A stretch of 64,000 bases of DNA from Palaemon carinicauda (GCF_036898095.1 NC_090759.1:20901772-20965771); one strand, 5' to 3'; positions 31,170-44,514 are shown, numbered from the stretch's first letter. The notes: generated by a model from the sequence alone, not told the origin. Numbers and translations: made by a program.

Positions 31170-33120
31170 ATTACTGTGGGTCTGGTAGCCTGGTATGGCT
31201 GCTTTGTGGGCCCACTATGTGCTTCGGTGGGTTGATGCTAATAGCTGTGTGTTCTCTCTTCTCTTGGTCGTGACTACGATCGGTCATCCGTTACTGACCT
31301 TATTCAGTCCTTTGTGTTGTTCCTTTTTCTTATACTGTACTCTACTTAGTATGAGTGCTAAACAAGTGTTAATGGAAACCTGCCCAGGCCTTGAAAGTTG
31401 CCCTCGTGGCACTTTTATGAGTCGAGTCGCCATAGACCCTTATCCCTTATGCCCTAATTGTAGAGAACATAGATGTGTTATGAATTCACTTTGTGATTTT
31501 TGTTGCGAGTGGTTGGCCTCCCAATGGGAGAAGATCAACAGCCGTAGGAAAAAGAAGACCAAACAGGCTCGTTTCCCTTCAACAGCTTTAGTCTCAAAGG
31601 AGGAAAAGAAGCTTGTCTTCATTTTCTAGTCTTGAACTTCCCTTGTACAATCCTTCGTTATCGGAGTTCCCAGAAACCATGGTAACGATGGATGACGACC
31701 AAGTTTTTGTGAACGAATTTATTGATGTAACGTCTCTTGCCCTCTTAGCGTGGCTGAGAATTTTTCAGTGGATCGTGATCCTTTAGCATCTGCCTTTATC
31801 CAGGTGGGAGACGATGTCTTAGTGAAAGTGCCTCTCTTTTTACCAGAATTTGAAAATCCTACTCGTTTGCAGTCTCTACCAACAAGTGTGGTAAGCTTGT
31901 ACAAGCAACTTTTTTATTGCATATGTTGGAGTCCTTTCAGATTTCTCTTCCATTATTCCATTAAGTGTACTCCTCGTCAGTCTATGGCTGTACACCATGT
32001 GTCTGCTTGTACACCCATGTGTCTCCTCGTACACCTTGTGTCTCCTCGTACACCATGTGTCTCCTCGTACACCATCTTTTTCCTTGAAAATAGCTTATCA
32101 ACTCCCCTTCAAGGTCTGATTTTTTTGTCAGTCCTTCCTATTGCCCCATAGGGTCTTACAGGTCCAGCTTCCTCTCCCCAATAGAAGTAGTGAAAGATTC
32201 TCATAGAAAATCTTTTCTGAAAGATCAGCATGTTTTATATCATTGTCATGGAGCTAGTACTAACCCATCAGTGTGTCTGCACACCTACAAGCAATCTCCG
32301 CGTCTGCGTACCCACAAAACCTTTGAGACGCGTCTGCCACTGTATCCACAACATGAACAAGCCATGCACCATACCACACTGTTGGTGAACCTACTGAATA
32401 TGGTGCCACCATTACACGTCCTCCTGCCGAATGCGCTGCCACTATTACAAGTCCTTCTATTGGCACACATCCTTGTACCGCCACCATTACTTGTCTCCCT
32501 TCTGAATATCCTGCCATTATTACACATTTTCTGAGTTTTTGCCTAGTTGCATATTGCTCTGTGAACTCTCTTGCTTCAAGGACTTTGCCCTGTCCTCCAG
32601 TAGCCTCTTTGGAAGATGGTAAGCTTTCATCAGTGATTTACGTATCCGTCAAAATCTTCAGATAATAATAAAGAATCTGCAGTATCAGAGATAAAACCAT
32701 TACCTCATCCTAGTGATAGCAAACTGATCGCAGAACTTTGTGCTCCTTTTCCTAAAATTATTCCTCCTGTTTCCCAGCATCATGCTTCACCAGCAGAGAA
32801 GTTTCTGAGACCTAATTTTCCTCTAGTAGCTGTTATTTCATAAACATAAACCTTACTCCCGAGTCGAAGGCTCAGAAAGATCTGATTATTCTAGAAGAAA
32901 TTACAGATTACACAAATCAAGTTTGCCTCATTCCTCTGCTGAGAAAGAGGGAAAGCCTCCTCTTCCTCCACCATCCTATTATGAACCTGTAGAATTGTCA
33001 CCTCAGTATCCCCCACCTGTAGAATTGTCTCATGAAAATCCCCCACCTGTAGAATCTTCACATGAAAATCCCTTCCTGTAGAATCGTCACCCCAGAAAAT
33101 CCCTCTTGTAGAATCATTAC
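31170..33120 (+). pseudogene. DIRS gag remnant (C-like) with internal tandem repeats
   Basis: At 31351-31575 the plus strand encodes MSAKQVLMETCPGLESCPRG..., then a Cys-spaced segment ending CCEWLASQWEKINSRRKKK. It matches the N-terminal Cys-rich module of the B1 gag closely in spacing. Past 31629 the frames are broken. Short repeats follow: 18-bp units with TGTCTCCTCGTACACC at about 31985-32075, and ~33-bp units containing CCTGTAGAAT at 32980-33110. These sit where B1 gag has its own repeats. No pol or recombinase follows, so this is a truncated copy lying in an intron of the SDR gene. Confidence 0.6.
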
Positions 33121-33799
33121 CTTGTTCTTAATTTGTACAAAGATAGTAGGTTGTTATTAAGTTGAACAAATTATATGAGATTTTGAAAAATTTATTAAAT
33201 TTCATCACCTTGTATATAATTAACACAAAAGTAATACGGTAGCTATATATGAAATTTAAAAATTGCTTGGATTGCTATTTCCATATAGATCCATCCTTTG
33301 ATCTGGAATACTTTGTCAAATTCATCGAATTATGACAGGTATTGCACTTCCCTCTTTTAAAGTATCTGTTGTTGTAGCCACCAAAAAACTTTAGAGGAAT
33401 CATCACACAAAAGTGGAAGAACCACATCTTGGAAGGTATTCTAGGCAATGAAGGATGGCTAGTTTTTAGTAAAAAAAGGATTTTAGTGAGTATTCATCTT
33501 TTAACGAAATTCAAAGGAAGAATGGACGAAATTTTAAAAAATATAGAAGGAATTTAAAGCTATTAAATAGCATTACAGGACAATTAGTTAGCCAAGAAAT
33601 TATCCTCCATGAGCAGTGGCCCTAGAGCCATTAACCCTAGAACCACATCGTTGTTTTTGAGGGACGTTGACCACATCATTTGGAGAATTTTATCCTTTTT
33701 TGGAAAATTAAAAAACATGCGTAACTTCAAAACAGGTTTATTACAAAATAAAAATTGAAAGAGTAACTTTTAAACTTTAGGATGATGTTACATAAACGT
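33121..33799. other. No feature seen
   Basis: AT-rich intronic sequence with no ORF, splice-bounded exon or recognisable repeat. Confidence 0.3.
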
Positions 33800-34069
33800 A
33801 ATTTTTGGGCTCGGCCATGTCGTCCTGATGGAAGGTTCCTTTAGTTAGCTTTCTAAGGGATATTTGCTACAGTGATACTCCCAGAGAATTAAACCGAAGA
33901 TCTCCTGGATTTTAACTCCTGGCGCGAGTATCCAGTTAAGGATATCGGATAATATCAGTGGACGTATTTTTTAGATACGACACATAGCAATCTTCACCCC
34001 GAATAGATTTAACTCTTTGATGTAAGGGGGAAGAGTGGCGAAAGAAAGGGGTGCTGATCTAGGTACCCG

Positions 34070-35937
34070 ATGGACCTCCTATCCGTACTACTACCGGCCG
34101 CCATTCCTTTCTTTGTAGCATTTAAGCTATGTGTTCTCCCAACATTTTCCCAGTGTTTGTTGCAAGTTTTCGGAATATTAATCATGCAATCTCCAGCATC
34201 TTCATCCTCGGGAAAGTTGAGTATTAATTCTTTTCTGTGTATAGTTTTAGGTTCCCTTCTCACAGTTAAATTCCAATAATTTAAATGTGTTTTGTTGAGC
34301 GTTGTCATGAACCGGAGGCCATTTTACGACCACTGTCGCCGATTATTATTGCATTTTATTTAGTCAGTTGGGCAATATTTCCCGATATTTAGCTATAATA
34401 TTAGCTAGTTAGGCAAATTATACAAGTGAAGATTGTGCATGAAGAAATATTATTATTCCTCTTCCTATTATGTAACTTTACTTTTCGTATGCGGCTGGAG
34501 CCCTGACGGTACCAACCATGGCCGTGGTTCTTACCAGAGCTAGGCTAGCCTCGCTCATATATACGTTAGTAAAGTAATTCCCCATGTGTAGCCTCACCCT
34601 ATCGTTCCTTATTAATTCAGATAGGGACTTTCATCCTCTAGAATTTATGGATAAGGTTCGATATACATTCTCTTTTAGAGAAAAGAGGCTAAACCCTTCC
34701 TCCCTCCCTGAGTACCACCGCCATTACAGGCGGCAACCACTGTCTTATTTCATTGCCGTTGAGTAGAACTCCGGCTTTGGGTTAAATAGTAATTAACTCA
34801 GGGTGCCCTTGTCTTGCCGCCGACGATGTCGTCAGCAAAGGAATCATGTTTCCTCTGCCGCCGACGACGTCTTCCTCAGTCCACTGTCGAAGGTAGGCGG
34901 CATAGCTGCTGCCACCTCTCTCCCCAGTGAACTACAAGACCCTTTCCCTTCACCCTTCTGTCCTTTAGTGTCGGCATAGTTGTGACAACATTCTTTACCC
35001 GGTATTGTGAAAGTCATCCCGGCTTTCCAGGTTGTTTGCGTTGCCAGCCGGGACCCTACCGGCAGCAGTTAGTTCAGCCACCTCAGCCACCTTCCCCCTT
35101 ATGTCCTTCCTTCACCGGAAGTGAATGTCACGGGGGGAAGATTGAGCCGGCCCTGACAACTGCCGGTGGGAAACCCAACATACTTTTGAGAAGTCTTCAG
35201 CCCTCTCTTGGTCTGCCATTCACAAATATTGCCGTCGGCAGTACAGCTGGCAGCAGGCCTTTTGTGGATGGATGGAAGCTAAAATCAGATGGATTCTTAC
35301 CCCTTCCATTAGAACTCTCATTCTGGAAAGGAGACAGTAGGCACCCGATAGTCCTCCTACACTTCCAATTGTTGTGCTAAACCATAATAATAGGAAAATC
35401 TCCTTCCCTAATGCTTTCTCTCTCTCTATCAGTTAGTGCCGCCAGGTACTAACCTAACCTTGGTATTGCGCCGGCTGGACTACAGTATACAAAAAATACA
35501 GTAGTATATTTGTTTTATAACATACTCTGTGTTTCCTATCACAGTCTATTGTTGGGATCACAATATCATGTTGAGGTTGAGCAATCCCACAACACCCAGA
35601 TGATTTCTTTGATCACCGTGACCCTAATAAATCACCAATCAATATTAATATACTACAGGTGGATAAAGTTAGTATAAACACTTACTAACCCTAACTCTAG
35701 TTTCTAGAGTTTCTTGCACCCTGTGTTCTGCCTAACAGGGAATCTAAATATTATCATTGACGGAGGTCTCAGCAATTGCCTGGGAGAGGAAACACAGATA
35801 TGTGTCTTTCCTATTTCCTTTCCAGCTTACTATCCTAAGCTATTGTTTACAATAGTGATTACTATTGTTAATAAAATGTATGCCTTTATATCAATGATAT
35901 AAAAATCTGTAAACTCATTGAAACCATTTCCTTTACA
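34070..35937 (+). other. A4 5' leader
   Basis: No gene is seen. Between 34690 and 35120 it is rich in GCCGCC/CCGGC motifs and TCGGC, like the A1 leader. The segment ends at TTTCCTTTACAG (35938), a splice-acceptor-like site just before gag. Confidence 0.45.
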
Positions 35938-36007
35938 GGAGGAGCCGATGGTATAGTGTGCAGCCATATTCTGCAACCACAAAAGTAATGACTTTTGTGG
36001 GCACACG

Positions 36008-37929
36008 ATGTGCAGGACTCATGCCCCTTGCTGTATCGTGTCCAGATCCGTAAAGTATTTGGACCTGAAGGGTTGCTCCACCTGCTCAACCCTGCTGACC
36101 AACAGCTTTGGAGAAGCCATCCCATTCACCGTGGAGACTAAGGACACAGCGAGAGAATCCCTTCGTAGGTGGGTAAGAGGGTTCCAAAAGAACTCTCCGG
36201 GACCATATCTACCTAATGAATCCCTAAGGTGCCTTTTGTTCCCTAAGGATCTAGCAAATGCAGTAGTGCCCCAAGAATAAGTCCAGCCTCCTTTCATACT
36301 GCTGAAGATCGATGCGGACATCCACAAGGCACTAGAAGGCATGGACATTCACCAAGAACGGATGTCAGTAGTGTCTACCGACACAGAACAGGACCTACTG
36401 CAAGAAGGCCTTGAAGAAGACGTGGATCAACCACGCACAGAGGAAGAAGGATCCATTTCGACGGTAACTGAGGACCCTCAGTTCACCGTGACGGCATACC
36501 AACCTATGCCATCAACCTCTTCAACCCCAACTTCTCAACCAACTACACAGGTCGACAAGAGTGAAGCAATCCTCACGTTGATCCAGCGGATGTTGGAAGC
36601 GTTCCAGTAGGAACAGGAGGCTATGAAGCAGTCCATCCAACAGAACAATAGACAGATACAGGAAAGGGACCGCCCTGGAACTTCCAGGGGCTCTGCTAAG
36701 CCCCTTAGAGTATCAGATCTCCCTCACTGCTCTGAAACCAACCCCTTGAGGTACGCGGAGCATATGCCCATGATGAATGGGAAGCTATTTGTCTCAGAGA
36801 AGTTGGGAGCCAAACTGTTTGAAGATCTTGAGTTCTGGCCCAGCTTTTCAGCTTACCCAGACTGTTATGTGAGACTGCGGGATGAACTTGCATCCCGTGA
36901 GGAAACGGTACCGAAGGAAGTCATTGTCTTCAAACATGACAAGGCACGAGCCATCCTTGTAAAGTCCTTGAAAGGAGCAGGCTTCACCAACTCCAAAGTT
37001 TCAGCACTGAGCAAGAGGCATCCCACCTTTATTGCTCCTTCCTCCATCTCTTTCCCTTTTTCGGAAAAAGCTCTAGACTTTGTCATGAAGGCAGTCGAAG
37101 AGGGCAAACCCTGCCCAACTCTAGAGGAATGCAAACGATTCTCTCTAGCAATACCTACCTGCGAGGAGAAGTGGAAAGACGTCCATCTGACCTTCTCCGT
37201 CTTGAAATTGGATCCAGAGATAGCAGGCCAGCAGTTCAATGAGAACCTTCCAAAGTTGCCAGACCATCTTCAGAGGAGATAACAGGAAACGAAAGAGAGA
37301 TTTGCGGCCACCCTTTCTCATCAGAACTGCCTGGAAATGTGCGCAGGCCTACATAACGCTGAAGAAATGTACATTTTCCGGGGTAAGTCTCATATGGGTA
37401 CCCTTGTGAAGGACTTAATGCTTTCATCAGGTCAAGGAGGACCTGCAGAGAGCAGGTGTTTGCCTCAGCAACAGTGAAACACGAACCCAGGAAGCTGATT
37501 TCATCGTGCATCTGGGGCAAGGACCTTTTCCCACAGGAAGTGGTCCAAGAAGTCATAGCCAGAGCAGCCACGGAGAATATGAATCTTATCCAAAAGTGGG
37601 GCATGACATCAAAGAGGAAATCTTCCTCAGTCGGAGGTCCCCAGCCTAAGAACAAAAAGGTAAGGAGACTATGTAAACCTGTGCAACTTCCGGCCGTGAC
37701 CATGGCCACGGTGCCTCAACTGGTAGCACAGCCTCAAACCACCTTACAGATGGTCCCTCAACAGCTGGTAGCCCAATCGCCAGCATTTAACCCTAGCTTT
37801 GGGAGGCAATTGACCACCTTTCGTCCTTACAAAGGAAAAGGCCCAAGAAGAGGTTCCTCAGGAAACCCCTCACGGGGCAGAGGAGGATGTGGTCACGGAA
37901 ACAGGTCCTCAGGATGCCCTAGGCAATAA
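36008..37929 (+). pseudogene. DIRS A4 gag-like protein, frameshifted
   Basis: Segments read in order: 36008-36280 (Cys-containing start, ending with RWVRGFQKNSPGPYLP); 36341-36610 (acidic Ser/Thr/Pro linker); 36623-37282 (core with SAYPDCYVRLRDE, HDKARAILVKSLKGAGFTNS, CPTLEECKRFSLAIP); and 37456-37929 (KHEPRKLISSCIWGKDLFP, then a Gln-rich and Gly/Arg-rich tail). They are separated by stops at 36280, 36610 and 37282. The core aligns residue for residue with A1 6560-5511 and A3 61892-60957. The copy is disabled. Confidence 0.8.
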
Positions 37930-38402
37930 GAGGTTCCAGGTAGGGGGCAGATTATACCACTTTCGGGATTGCTGGACCTTTGATCCCTGGGCCCACAGCC
38001 TAATCACGAATGGACTCGGGTTGAGATGGAACAGAACTCCACCCCGTTTTCCAGAATTCTTCCAACACTCCACCTCCTCGTTAGAAGAATATACCTCAGA
38101 ACTCTTGAACAAGAAGGTAATAAGGAAAGCGAAGTCCATCAAATTCCAGGGAAGGCTGTTTTGTGTTCCCAAGAAAGACTCAGACAAACTCAGAGGCATT
38201 CTAGACTTGTCTCCTTTCAATAAGTTCATCGAGAACAAGTTCCGAATGCTTACTTTGCAACCCATAAGGACCCTTCTACCCAAAGGGGCGTACACAGTCT
38301 CAATAGACCTGGCAGATGCTTACTGGCATCTGCCTGTCAGCCACCCCCTCTCCTCCTACCTAGGATTCAAGCTAGAGAAGAAAACAATTGTCTTCAGAGC
38401 AA
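37889..38402 (+). pseudogene. DIRS A4 reverse transcriptase, N-terminal part, truncated at a chimeric junction
   Basis: Reads RFQVGGRLYHF, then FCVPKKDSDKLRGILDLSPF, RTLLPKGAYTVSIDLADAYW and SSYLGFKLEKKTIVFRA, matching the first ~170 residues of the A1 RT. The catalytic YLDD segment and all downstream domains are missing because the sequence switches to family B at 38403. Confidence 0.8.
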
Positions 38403-41299
38403 ACCGCCGGTGTTCCATCGCGTGAACCGACGGTGTTCTATCGCGCGAACCAACGGTGTTCCATCGCGCGAGCGCCAGCTCGATTCCTGCAGTAAGCCAT
38501 CGCTTACCTACGTGTCGTCGCTCGCCTGTGAACTGTCGGATTCCGACCGCCAGCTCTCGCCCTTCCAACCACGCCCACCCTCCTTCTGCACTCCCTCGCG
38601 CACTTTCGTCTGCTCTCCTGCGTGCCCGCTCACGGGCGCTTCCACGTTCGCCCACGCGCGAACCATTAATTTACCATCGCGCGAGCGCTAGGGCGATTGC
38701 GACCGCGATTCCCGTCGGGGTCTCGCAACACGGCCAGCCTGGCGAGTCTTCTGGAGCGCGTATTTCCAGAACACGGTCTCTACCCCGTAAACGCGAGCAT
38801 GGCTCGTGCTAGAGCAGGAAGAATTTTCAGGGAGGTCTGTGCAACATTCTTCTTTCCAGAACCTGGGTTAGTCCTTTCTCTTCATTATTCCCTGGAAGGG
38901 TCTTGCCAGGGAGTTTTCCATTCGAGATTTCTCCGTCGGGCAAGGGGTGACTGGTTTAGCCCTTCCTCTTCACCTCTCGTGGAAGGGGCTTACCAGGCCT
39001 TTCCCTCCTCGGTTGCGACCCGAGGTTTTGTACTAGGAAGCCCCAGGAAGATCTTGGGTACTTTCCTCCTCTCGGGCTCAAGCACCTTTGCGTTCCGTGG
39101 CCAAGTTTCGAACTTGCGGGCAACCTTGATGTTGGAGCATCTAGACGCAGTGTCCGAGGGCTTCCTCTCGGGTGTCTCATCCGTGAATGTCGACAAGCTC
39201 AGACACTCTTCCATCCTTGGGAAGAGCTTGGTTAGAGCCCAAGGACAGAGAAATGGACTGTTGTTGGGCGTTTTCACTCCTTCCAGACCCTGCAGGCCTC
39301 TGACGCCTCTTCATTCAGCCTCGTCAGCCTAAGTTATCGGAACCGGCTACGGCAGCTAAGACAAGGTGTACAATAGCAGTCCCCTCCTGTCAGGGACAGG
39401 TAGCACGGGAGGCTCTTCCGGGGGGGCATAATCCTAGAGGGACCGGCAAAGTTCACAAACTCTAGGATTGGCAATCCCCCTTGCAGGTCTCACGCTGGGG
39501 GGATGCCTAAGGTTACTCGTCCGGATAACAGCCTCCCGATGCCGATTCCTGCACGATCTCCGTGATCAGCCAAGGATATCGCGCCTCGCTCTTACCATCT
39601 CTCCTTCACTGTCGGCGAATCCAGTGTCTCTGATCCTCTATGCCATGGGGTCGGCAAGAGGTTTGCCCGTTGGGCAGAAGGATCCATGCCTTAGGAGAAG
39701 GTCCTCCATAGGATCGTCGACGGCTTCCCCCCGGGCTTCTTCAGTCGATCCTTTCTTCTGGGAAAGCATCTGAGTCGGGAGTTCCGTTGTCGACCTCTCA
39801 ACTCTGATCAAGTTTGTCGAACAAACTTCGTCCAGCGTGGAACAGCAGAGTCAATCAAACTGGTAACGAGGCTGCAGGACTCCTTATGCCCTGGATTGGA
39901 AGGACGGGTACTTCCAGGTTCCATTCCATCCATCTTCCAGGAAGCTCTTGGAATTTAGCCTAGACTACAGATGTTCCTGCTTAAGATGGTGTGTGGCGAT
40001 CCCGCCGCAGCATCGCAGGTTTTTCCCCCAGAGAACTCTCCCTGCTTTCCTTATGGCCGCTCAGGAGCAGGCTTCTGCCTCCTTCGCTTTTTGGAGGTCT
40101 GGTCAACTCCGGTAGGCTCGGGTTCGACCTTCCTCAACACCGGGACAAGCTTCCGGGTCTTTACCAAGAGTCAGGGATCATGGTAATTTGCTAGGAGCCT
40201 TCTCTACATCTGCCTCAACATCTGGAGTATCTAGCCATGATATTGACTCCTTCTCTGAGCCTTCCCTTCAGTTGACTGTGGCAAGGCTGAGGAGAGTCGC
40301 AGTACCTGTTCTCAGTCAAGGAGAGCTTTCAGCCCTATCTTGGAACGTTCCCTGGGTCTCTTTTCCTCTTTGACCCGTCTAGTTCCGAACAGTTGCCTCA
40401 GGATAAGTTCCCTGTGAGGCGGCCCAAGTCCCGGTGGTATCCAAGCAACGATTAACCGGACTTTCTGGTCCCTATGGGACCAGTGGAACGTTTAGACCGG
40501 CAATGGGTGTTGACCTATGGAACCTCTTGCATGGGAGTGGATATTCTCGTCCTTTCCCCACATTTGATGCTGTTCTCGGACTCGCCATTTTAAGGGGGGG
40601 CATGTTCCGGTTCAGGCCTATGGTCAGGACTTGAAGGGTACCTCCCCATCATTCAGGCAGGCTTAGGGGCCGTAGTCTGGCCCCTCTACAGATCCTACAG
40701 ACCCTGCCGAGTCGCTCTGTGCGTGATAACTTCATGGTACTGGCATATTCCAACCAGCAGGGAGGCGCATTTTCATACTTTCGCATCTTGCAGTAGAAAT
40801 ACTGAGATGATCCGAAGTCCTCTCAATACTACTATCGGCTCGCTCATTCCGGGCAGAGGAATGTTCTCTCCGACTATCTGAGCAGAGCCTCACAGATAGA
40901 GAGTACCTGGGGGTCTTTCGCCTATAGTAACCAGCAAGTCCAGGCCTGGGGGACCTGATCACGACAGCCTGGAACTTCAAGCTTCCGCTGTTCTTCCCCC
41001 CAGTCTCAGACCCCAAGACTCTTTAGCAAGATGCTTTCCGGTGACGGTGGGACAACATCAACGCCCGCGTCTTCCCACCATTGTTGTCTGTTGAGAATGG
41101 GTCTCAACAAGACCAGGTTGTCTGTCAACCTTTCGATGGCCCTGAGAGCTCCGCTGTGACTATACGCAGAACGGTTTCCGGACCCTCTGCTTCCTATGAC
41201 GGAACTCCCGGGAGAGCTTCTTCCACGACACAGGCTACTCAAACAACCACACTATAACATCTTTCACGAGCCGTTGCATTGCTTCGGCTTCACGCCTGG

Positions 41300-42310
41300 A
41301 GACACTACGCCGCCTCCTCAAGAAGAAACAACCCGCTACAGTCGCGGAGCGGAGGTCGCGTCACCTGCGATAGTCATCCGCAGGGGTCTACCAGGCGAAG
41401 TGGAGAGTCTTCTGTGGTTGGTGTTGTGGGAGAGATACCTCTTCCCTTGAGGCCTCTTCTCCAGCAATAACGGAGATCTTGCTTTTCGGCGGGAGGAAAC
41501 TCTTTTCCGCTCTCGGCAGTGAAGCCTATCGCTCAGCCTTTCCCTGGCCTTCAGGTTGAAAGGAATAGATTTTTTCCTTCCCGCTGGACCTTTCTTCGCT
41601 CATGCGAAGCTGCGAACATCCTGCCCCCAGTCGGAGTGAGTCCTCCTCCATGGAGCATGGTTCGGACTCTTTAGTCCCTTAAGAGATCTTCTCAAGAACC
41701 ATTACGTCAGTCCTCTGATCGTATTCCGTCTTGGGAGACGGTGCTCCTGCTCACTCTGGCCTCGGCCAGGGTGTAAGCAATCTTCATGGTCTCGTACGAC
41801 TCCGCCCTTTCAAGAGAATAGGGGAAGGCAACATTCAGGTTCGCTCCTGAGTTGTTTTCTAGACTCAGAATCTTGGAGTCCCGGTCCTCCGGTTCGACTT
41901 CTTCAAGATTTCGAGTCTCCGTTCTGTATCAGATGACCCAGACCTTCTCCTTCTTGCCAGTAAAGGAATCGAGGGGTTATCTTTGGGAACAGCTGCAATT
42001 TGTCCTCACGTGCAAGCCGGTTTGGGAGCACAGGGAGGACACGGGAGAGTTACCAGTATACCTCTTCAGCTCGGACTCAAGGGCATTCATCTCAACCTGA
42101 ATCCAGACCCTCCCCCGTCACGCCGCCCTACAGCACGATGTCGGATACATCGCAACGTCCCTCGCCTTCGAGTAGAACTACTCTGTGACGCAGGTGCTAC
42201 AAGCTGGAGTCTGGAAGCGTCTAATGACCTTCGCAGCCCGCTTCCTGCAGGACGTGACCCACAGGAGTATCGATACGTTTCTATCGCTCTGTGGTGGCTA
42301 CACAACAGCT
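41300..42310 (+). pseudogene. DIRS B2 tyrosine recombinase remnant
   Basis: Short fragments in all three frames match the B1 recombinase in order: NPDPPPSRRPTA at about 42099, DVGYIATSLAFE in another frame around 42140, and VTQVLQAGVWKRLMTFAARFLQDVTHRSIDTF at about 42185-42280. There the nucleophile context TAHYLQD has become AARFLQD, so the catalytic tyrosine is lost. Many stops intervene. Non-functional. Confidence 0.75.
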
Positions 42311-42796
42311 GGTCTAACCTCAGGCTCCTTTTTGACAGGTAGCAGAAGGTTGAGGGCATTGTTATCAGGTTTTAGTCTGCATGAACGAAAGAGGTATGTC
42401 TGGCCCTTACTTCTTTCTTCATCGTCCCCTCTACTGGGGAAGCAGCATCCTGGTCTCTGCATAGCTGACCTCAAACCTCTGCAGGTAAACCATTCTTCCT
42501 TGTGTTCCAAGTATTGAGTCAATACTGTCGCGTCCCCCATATCCTGACGAGGTGGTATTGGGAACGTCCTAACCCAGAGTTCCTTCTGGAACTCCAGGTC
42601 AACTGCCTAGGACGGGTCACACTTTCTTCCTTCACACACAAGCTTATGTAGGCCACACGTTGCCTTGCAAGGAACTTGTGAGGTGCAGGGACTCCTTTTC
42701 TCGAGTGCGACTCACTCGGATTCTGAGTCCACGGGTAAGCCAAAGCCAGTATGGCTGGGGTCTTTCCACCCTTCCTAAGGGGTTAGTCTCCCAATG

Positions 42797-43144
42797 TAAA
42801 TAGCATGGTTTGTATTTCGGTTATGGAACAAATGACAAATTCGGAGATAATTTGTATTTTTCCTAACCATACAAACCTTAGCTATTTACACATATTTGCC
42901 CACCAGCCCTGTCCCCCAAGTCAAGTCCTACCTCTAAGTGAAGTGAGACATTTCACCGGTGTGTGAGGGAGGGAGGGGTAGCAAGCTACCCCTTCCCCTA
43001 CCCCTGCTAACTAGCGTGGGGTAGGAAACCCTCGTTAAAATCTAATGGCTCGTCATTTCAGCTACGCCGAAAGTAATACACAATGTAAATAGCTAAGGTT
43101 TGTATGGTTAGGAAAAATACAAATTATCTCCGAATTTGTCATTT
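42797..43144. repeat. B2 internal complementary region and right ITR
   Basis: Matches 29295-29643 in B1 over its whole length with few differences. The same GTAAATAG bracket, ACAAATGACAAATTC junction and terminal GAATTTGTCAT are present. Confidence 0.8.
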
Positions 43145-43450
43145 TTCGCTTCGCTCAAAATCCGTTGATTGGTCGGTCCATTGGGTTTCAGACAGTTCAT
43201 GCATATTTTTGTATAATGAACTTAAATTTCTATGGTTTTTTAGTTCTTCATGATTATGTACAGTAAAGAAAACACTTACCATTTAGCTTGGAATTTTTTT
43301 TTTACTTATGATTACTGAAAACTCACCAAAATTGAATCAGTTTTCAGAGTCTAATTTTGATACCATTTTTAAAGCTAGTGAATGTAGATTTGAAAGAAAA
43401 ATACTCCATATTTTTTTTTTATGAGTTTAAGTTCGTTTTTATCTTTTCAG

Positions 43451-43681
43451 GTGTATATATGCTGACATCTAAACTAGAACCACTTCTTAAAAATACTCCA
43501 GCCTCTCAAGTTGTATTTGTCTCTTCTGAAGCACATCGTTTAGTGACAGCTGAGGATGTGAAAAACTTTGATTGCACGAAGGAAGTGGAATTAAGAACAT
43601 TTCATGACCATGTGAAACTATATGGTATCTCAAAACTGGCATTGCATATGTATGCTGATCATCTGTCTAAAGAGGCTGTTG
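43451..43681 (+). CDS. Short-chain dehydrogenase/reductase (retinol dehydrogenase-like), exon with catalytic YxxxK
   Basis: Acceptor TATCTTTTCAG ends at 43450 and donor GGTAGG begins at 43682. The exon begins GVYMLTSKLEPLLK and contains the β-strand and serine segment VVFVSSEAH, the catalytic YGISK (YxxxK) followed by LALHMYADHL, and ends AVG in phase 1. Phase and sense match the exons at 30820-30924 and 50579-50762. The motif order NNAA, VSS, YxxSK, (V)NPG across the exons is that of classical SDR enzymes, closest in feel to vertebrate RDH11-14. The flanking introns are filled with DIRS and Tigger sequence. Confidence 0.92.
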
Positions 43682-44514
43682 GTAGGTTGGCGAAAATGTC
43701 AATTTTGTACCATAGTAAGTCCAATATATCCTTAGTAATCTATTGCTGTTGGTATGAAAAAACCTGCTGAATTACTAGATAATCAAAATTTGTTAGTTTA
43801 GGTAAGCCAAACACTAATAATCATGGCTTATGATGTCTGTAAGTGATTTGATTAATGTAAACCTACATTTATGGATGCAACTTAGTGAATTTACTCAGTT
43901 TAACATAATAGGCAAGCATACCATGTTCTTGCGTAATAGTATCGTGAATCATAATGTAGGGAAAATATACATGTTACTCATTAAGTATAAGATAGCCTAT
44001 GACATAACGATAAATTTAACAGTTCATATTTAAGAAAAATGAAAAGGATGCCAAACTTTGACCAGTTAACTATGAATCTTCAAGAATTTTATACAATACA
44101 CGTAGTACACATTTTCACAAGTACAGTAATCCTTCGCAGTTCAAGTTTCCCTGCCTCAGTGCATCACTGATTTTTCAAAAATATTCATCGAAAAATAAAA
44201 ATGAAAGCCGTATTGTGGAAAATAGCTTTGTTTCATTGTGATGCATAAGAGAAACGGTTTCCCAGGATGCCAGACAAAGAGAGAAGTTCTTGGAGCCTGT
44301 GTACATACCCACGGCCACTCAGACAAGGCACGTGATTGGTTCCCACCATGAGATCGACGAATGAGAGCACGAGTGGATGTATCCCGTGAGCGAATTGGCT
44401 GCGCATCATATCCTCTCCCAGCTTCTTGTCCTGTATCTTGTCACTCTTGTTCACGCTGTCAACTGTGTCTCGCGTATCTTAGTTTTGTGTTCGAATTAAC
44501 ATTTAAGCCCTTAC

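Larger units (their letters stand above)
33800..38402 (+). mobile_element. DIRS A4, 5' half only (family A), fused to B2
   Basis: Begins with the family A 5' ITR (TTTTTGGGCTCGGCCATGTC at about 33802, matching the complement of 13095-13123). It continues through a GC-rich leader, gag and the first part of RT, then stops abruptly at 38402 inside the RT, after the residues TIVFRA, where A1 reads YVFRAMPFG. From 38403 the sequence is family B. A ~24-bp remnant of the family A 3' terminus (43142-43165) appears to lie at the far side of B2. Confidence 0.8.
38403..43144 (+). mobile_element. DIRS B2, 3' half only (family B), heavily decayed
   Basis: Starts within the B-type gag repeat region (38403-38700: CGCGAGCG, CCATCGCG units). 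It passes decayed gag (38780-39330, weakly matching the module of the B1 gag), pol (39450-41250) and recombinase (41300-42310), then a 3' UTR, ICR (42797-42893) and right ITR (42920-43144) that match B1 well. Only DNA-level similarity and scattered protein fragments survive. For example, DPAAASQVF-type and CHEPLHCFGFTPGD fragments occur in changing frames. Confidence 0.75.

Noticed and set aside
34009..34308. Minus-strand 99-codon ORF
   Set aside because: Lies in the family A ITR and leader; no similarity or codon support.
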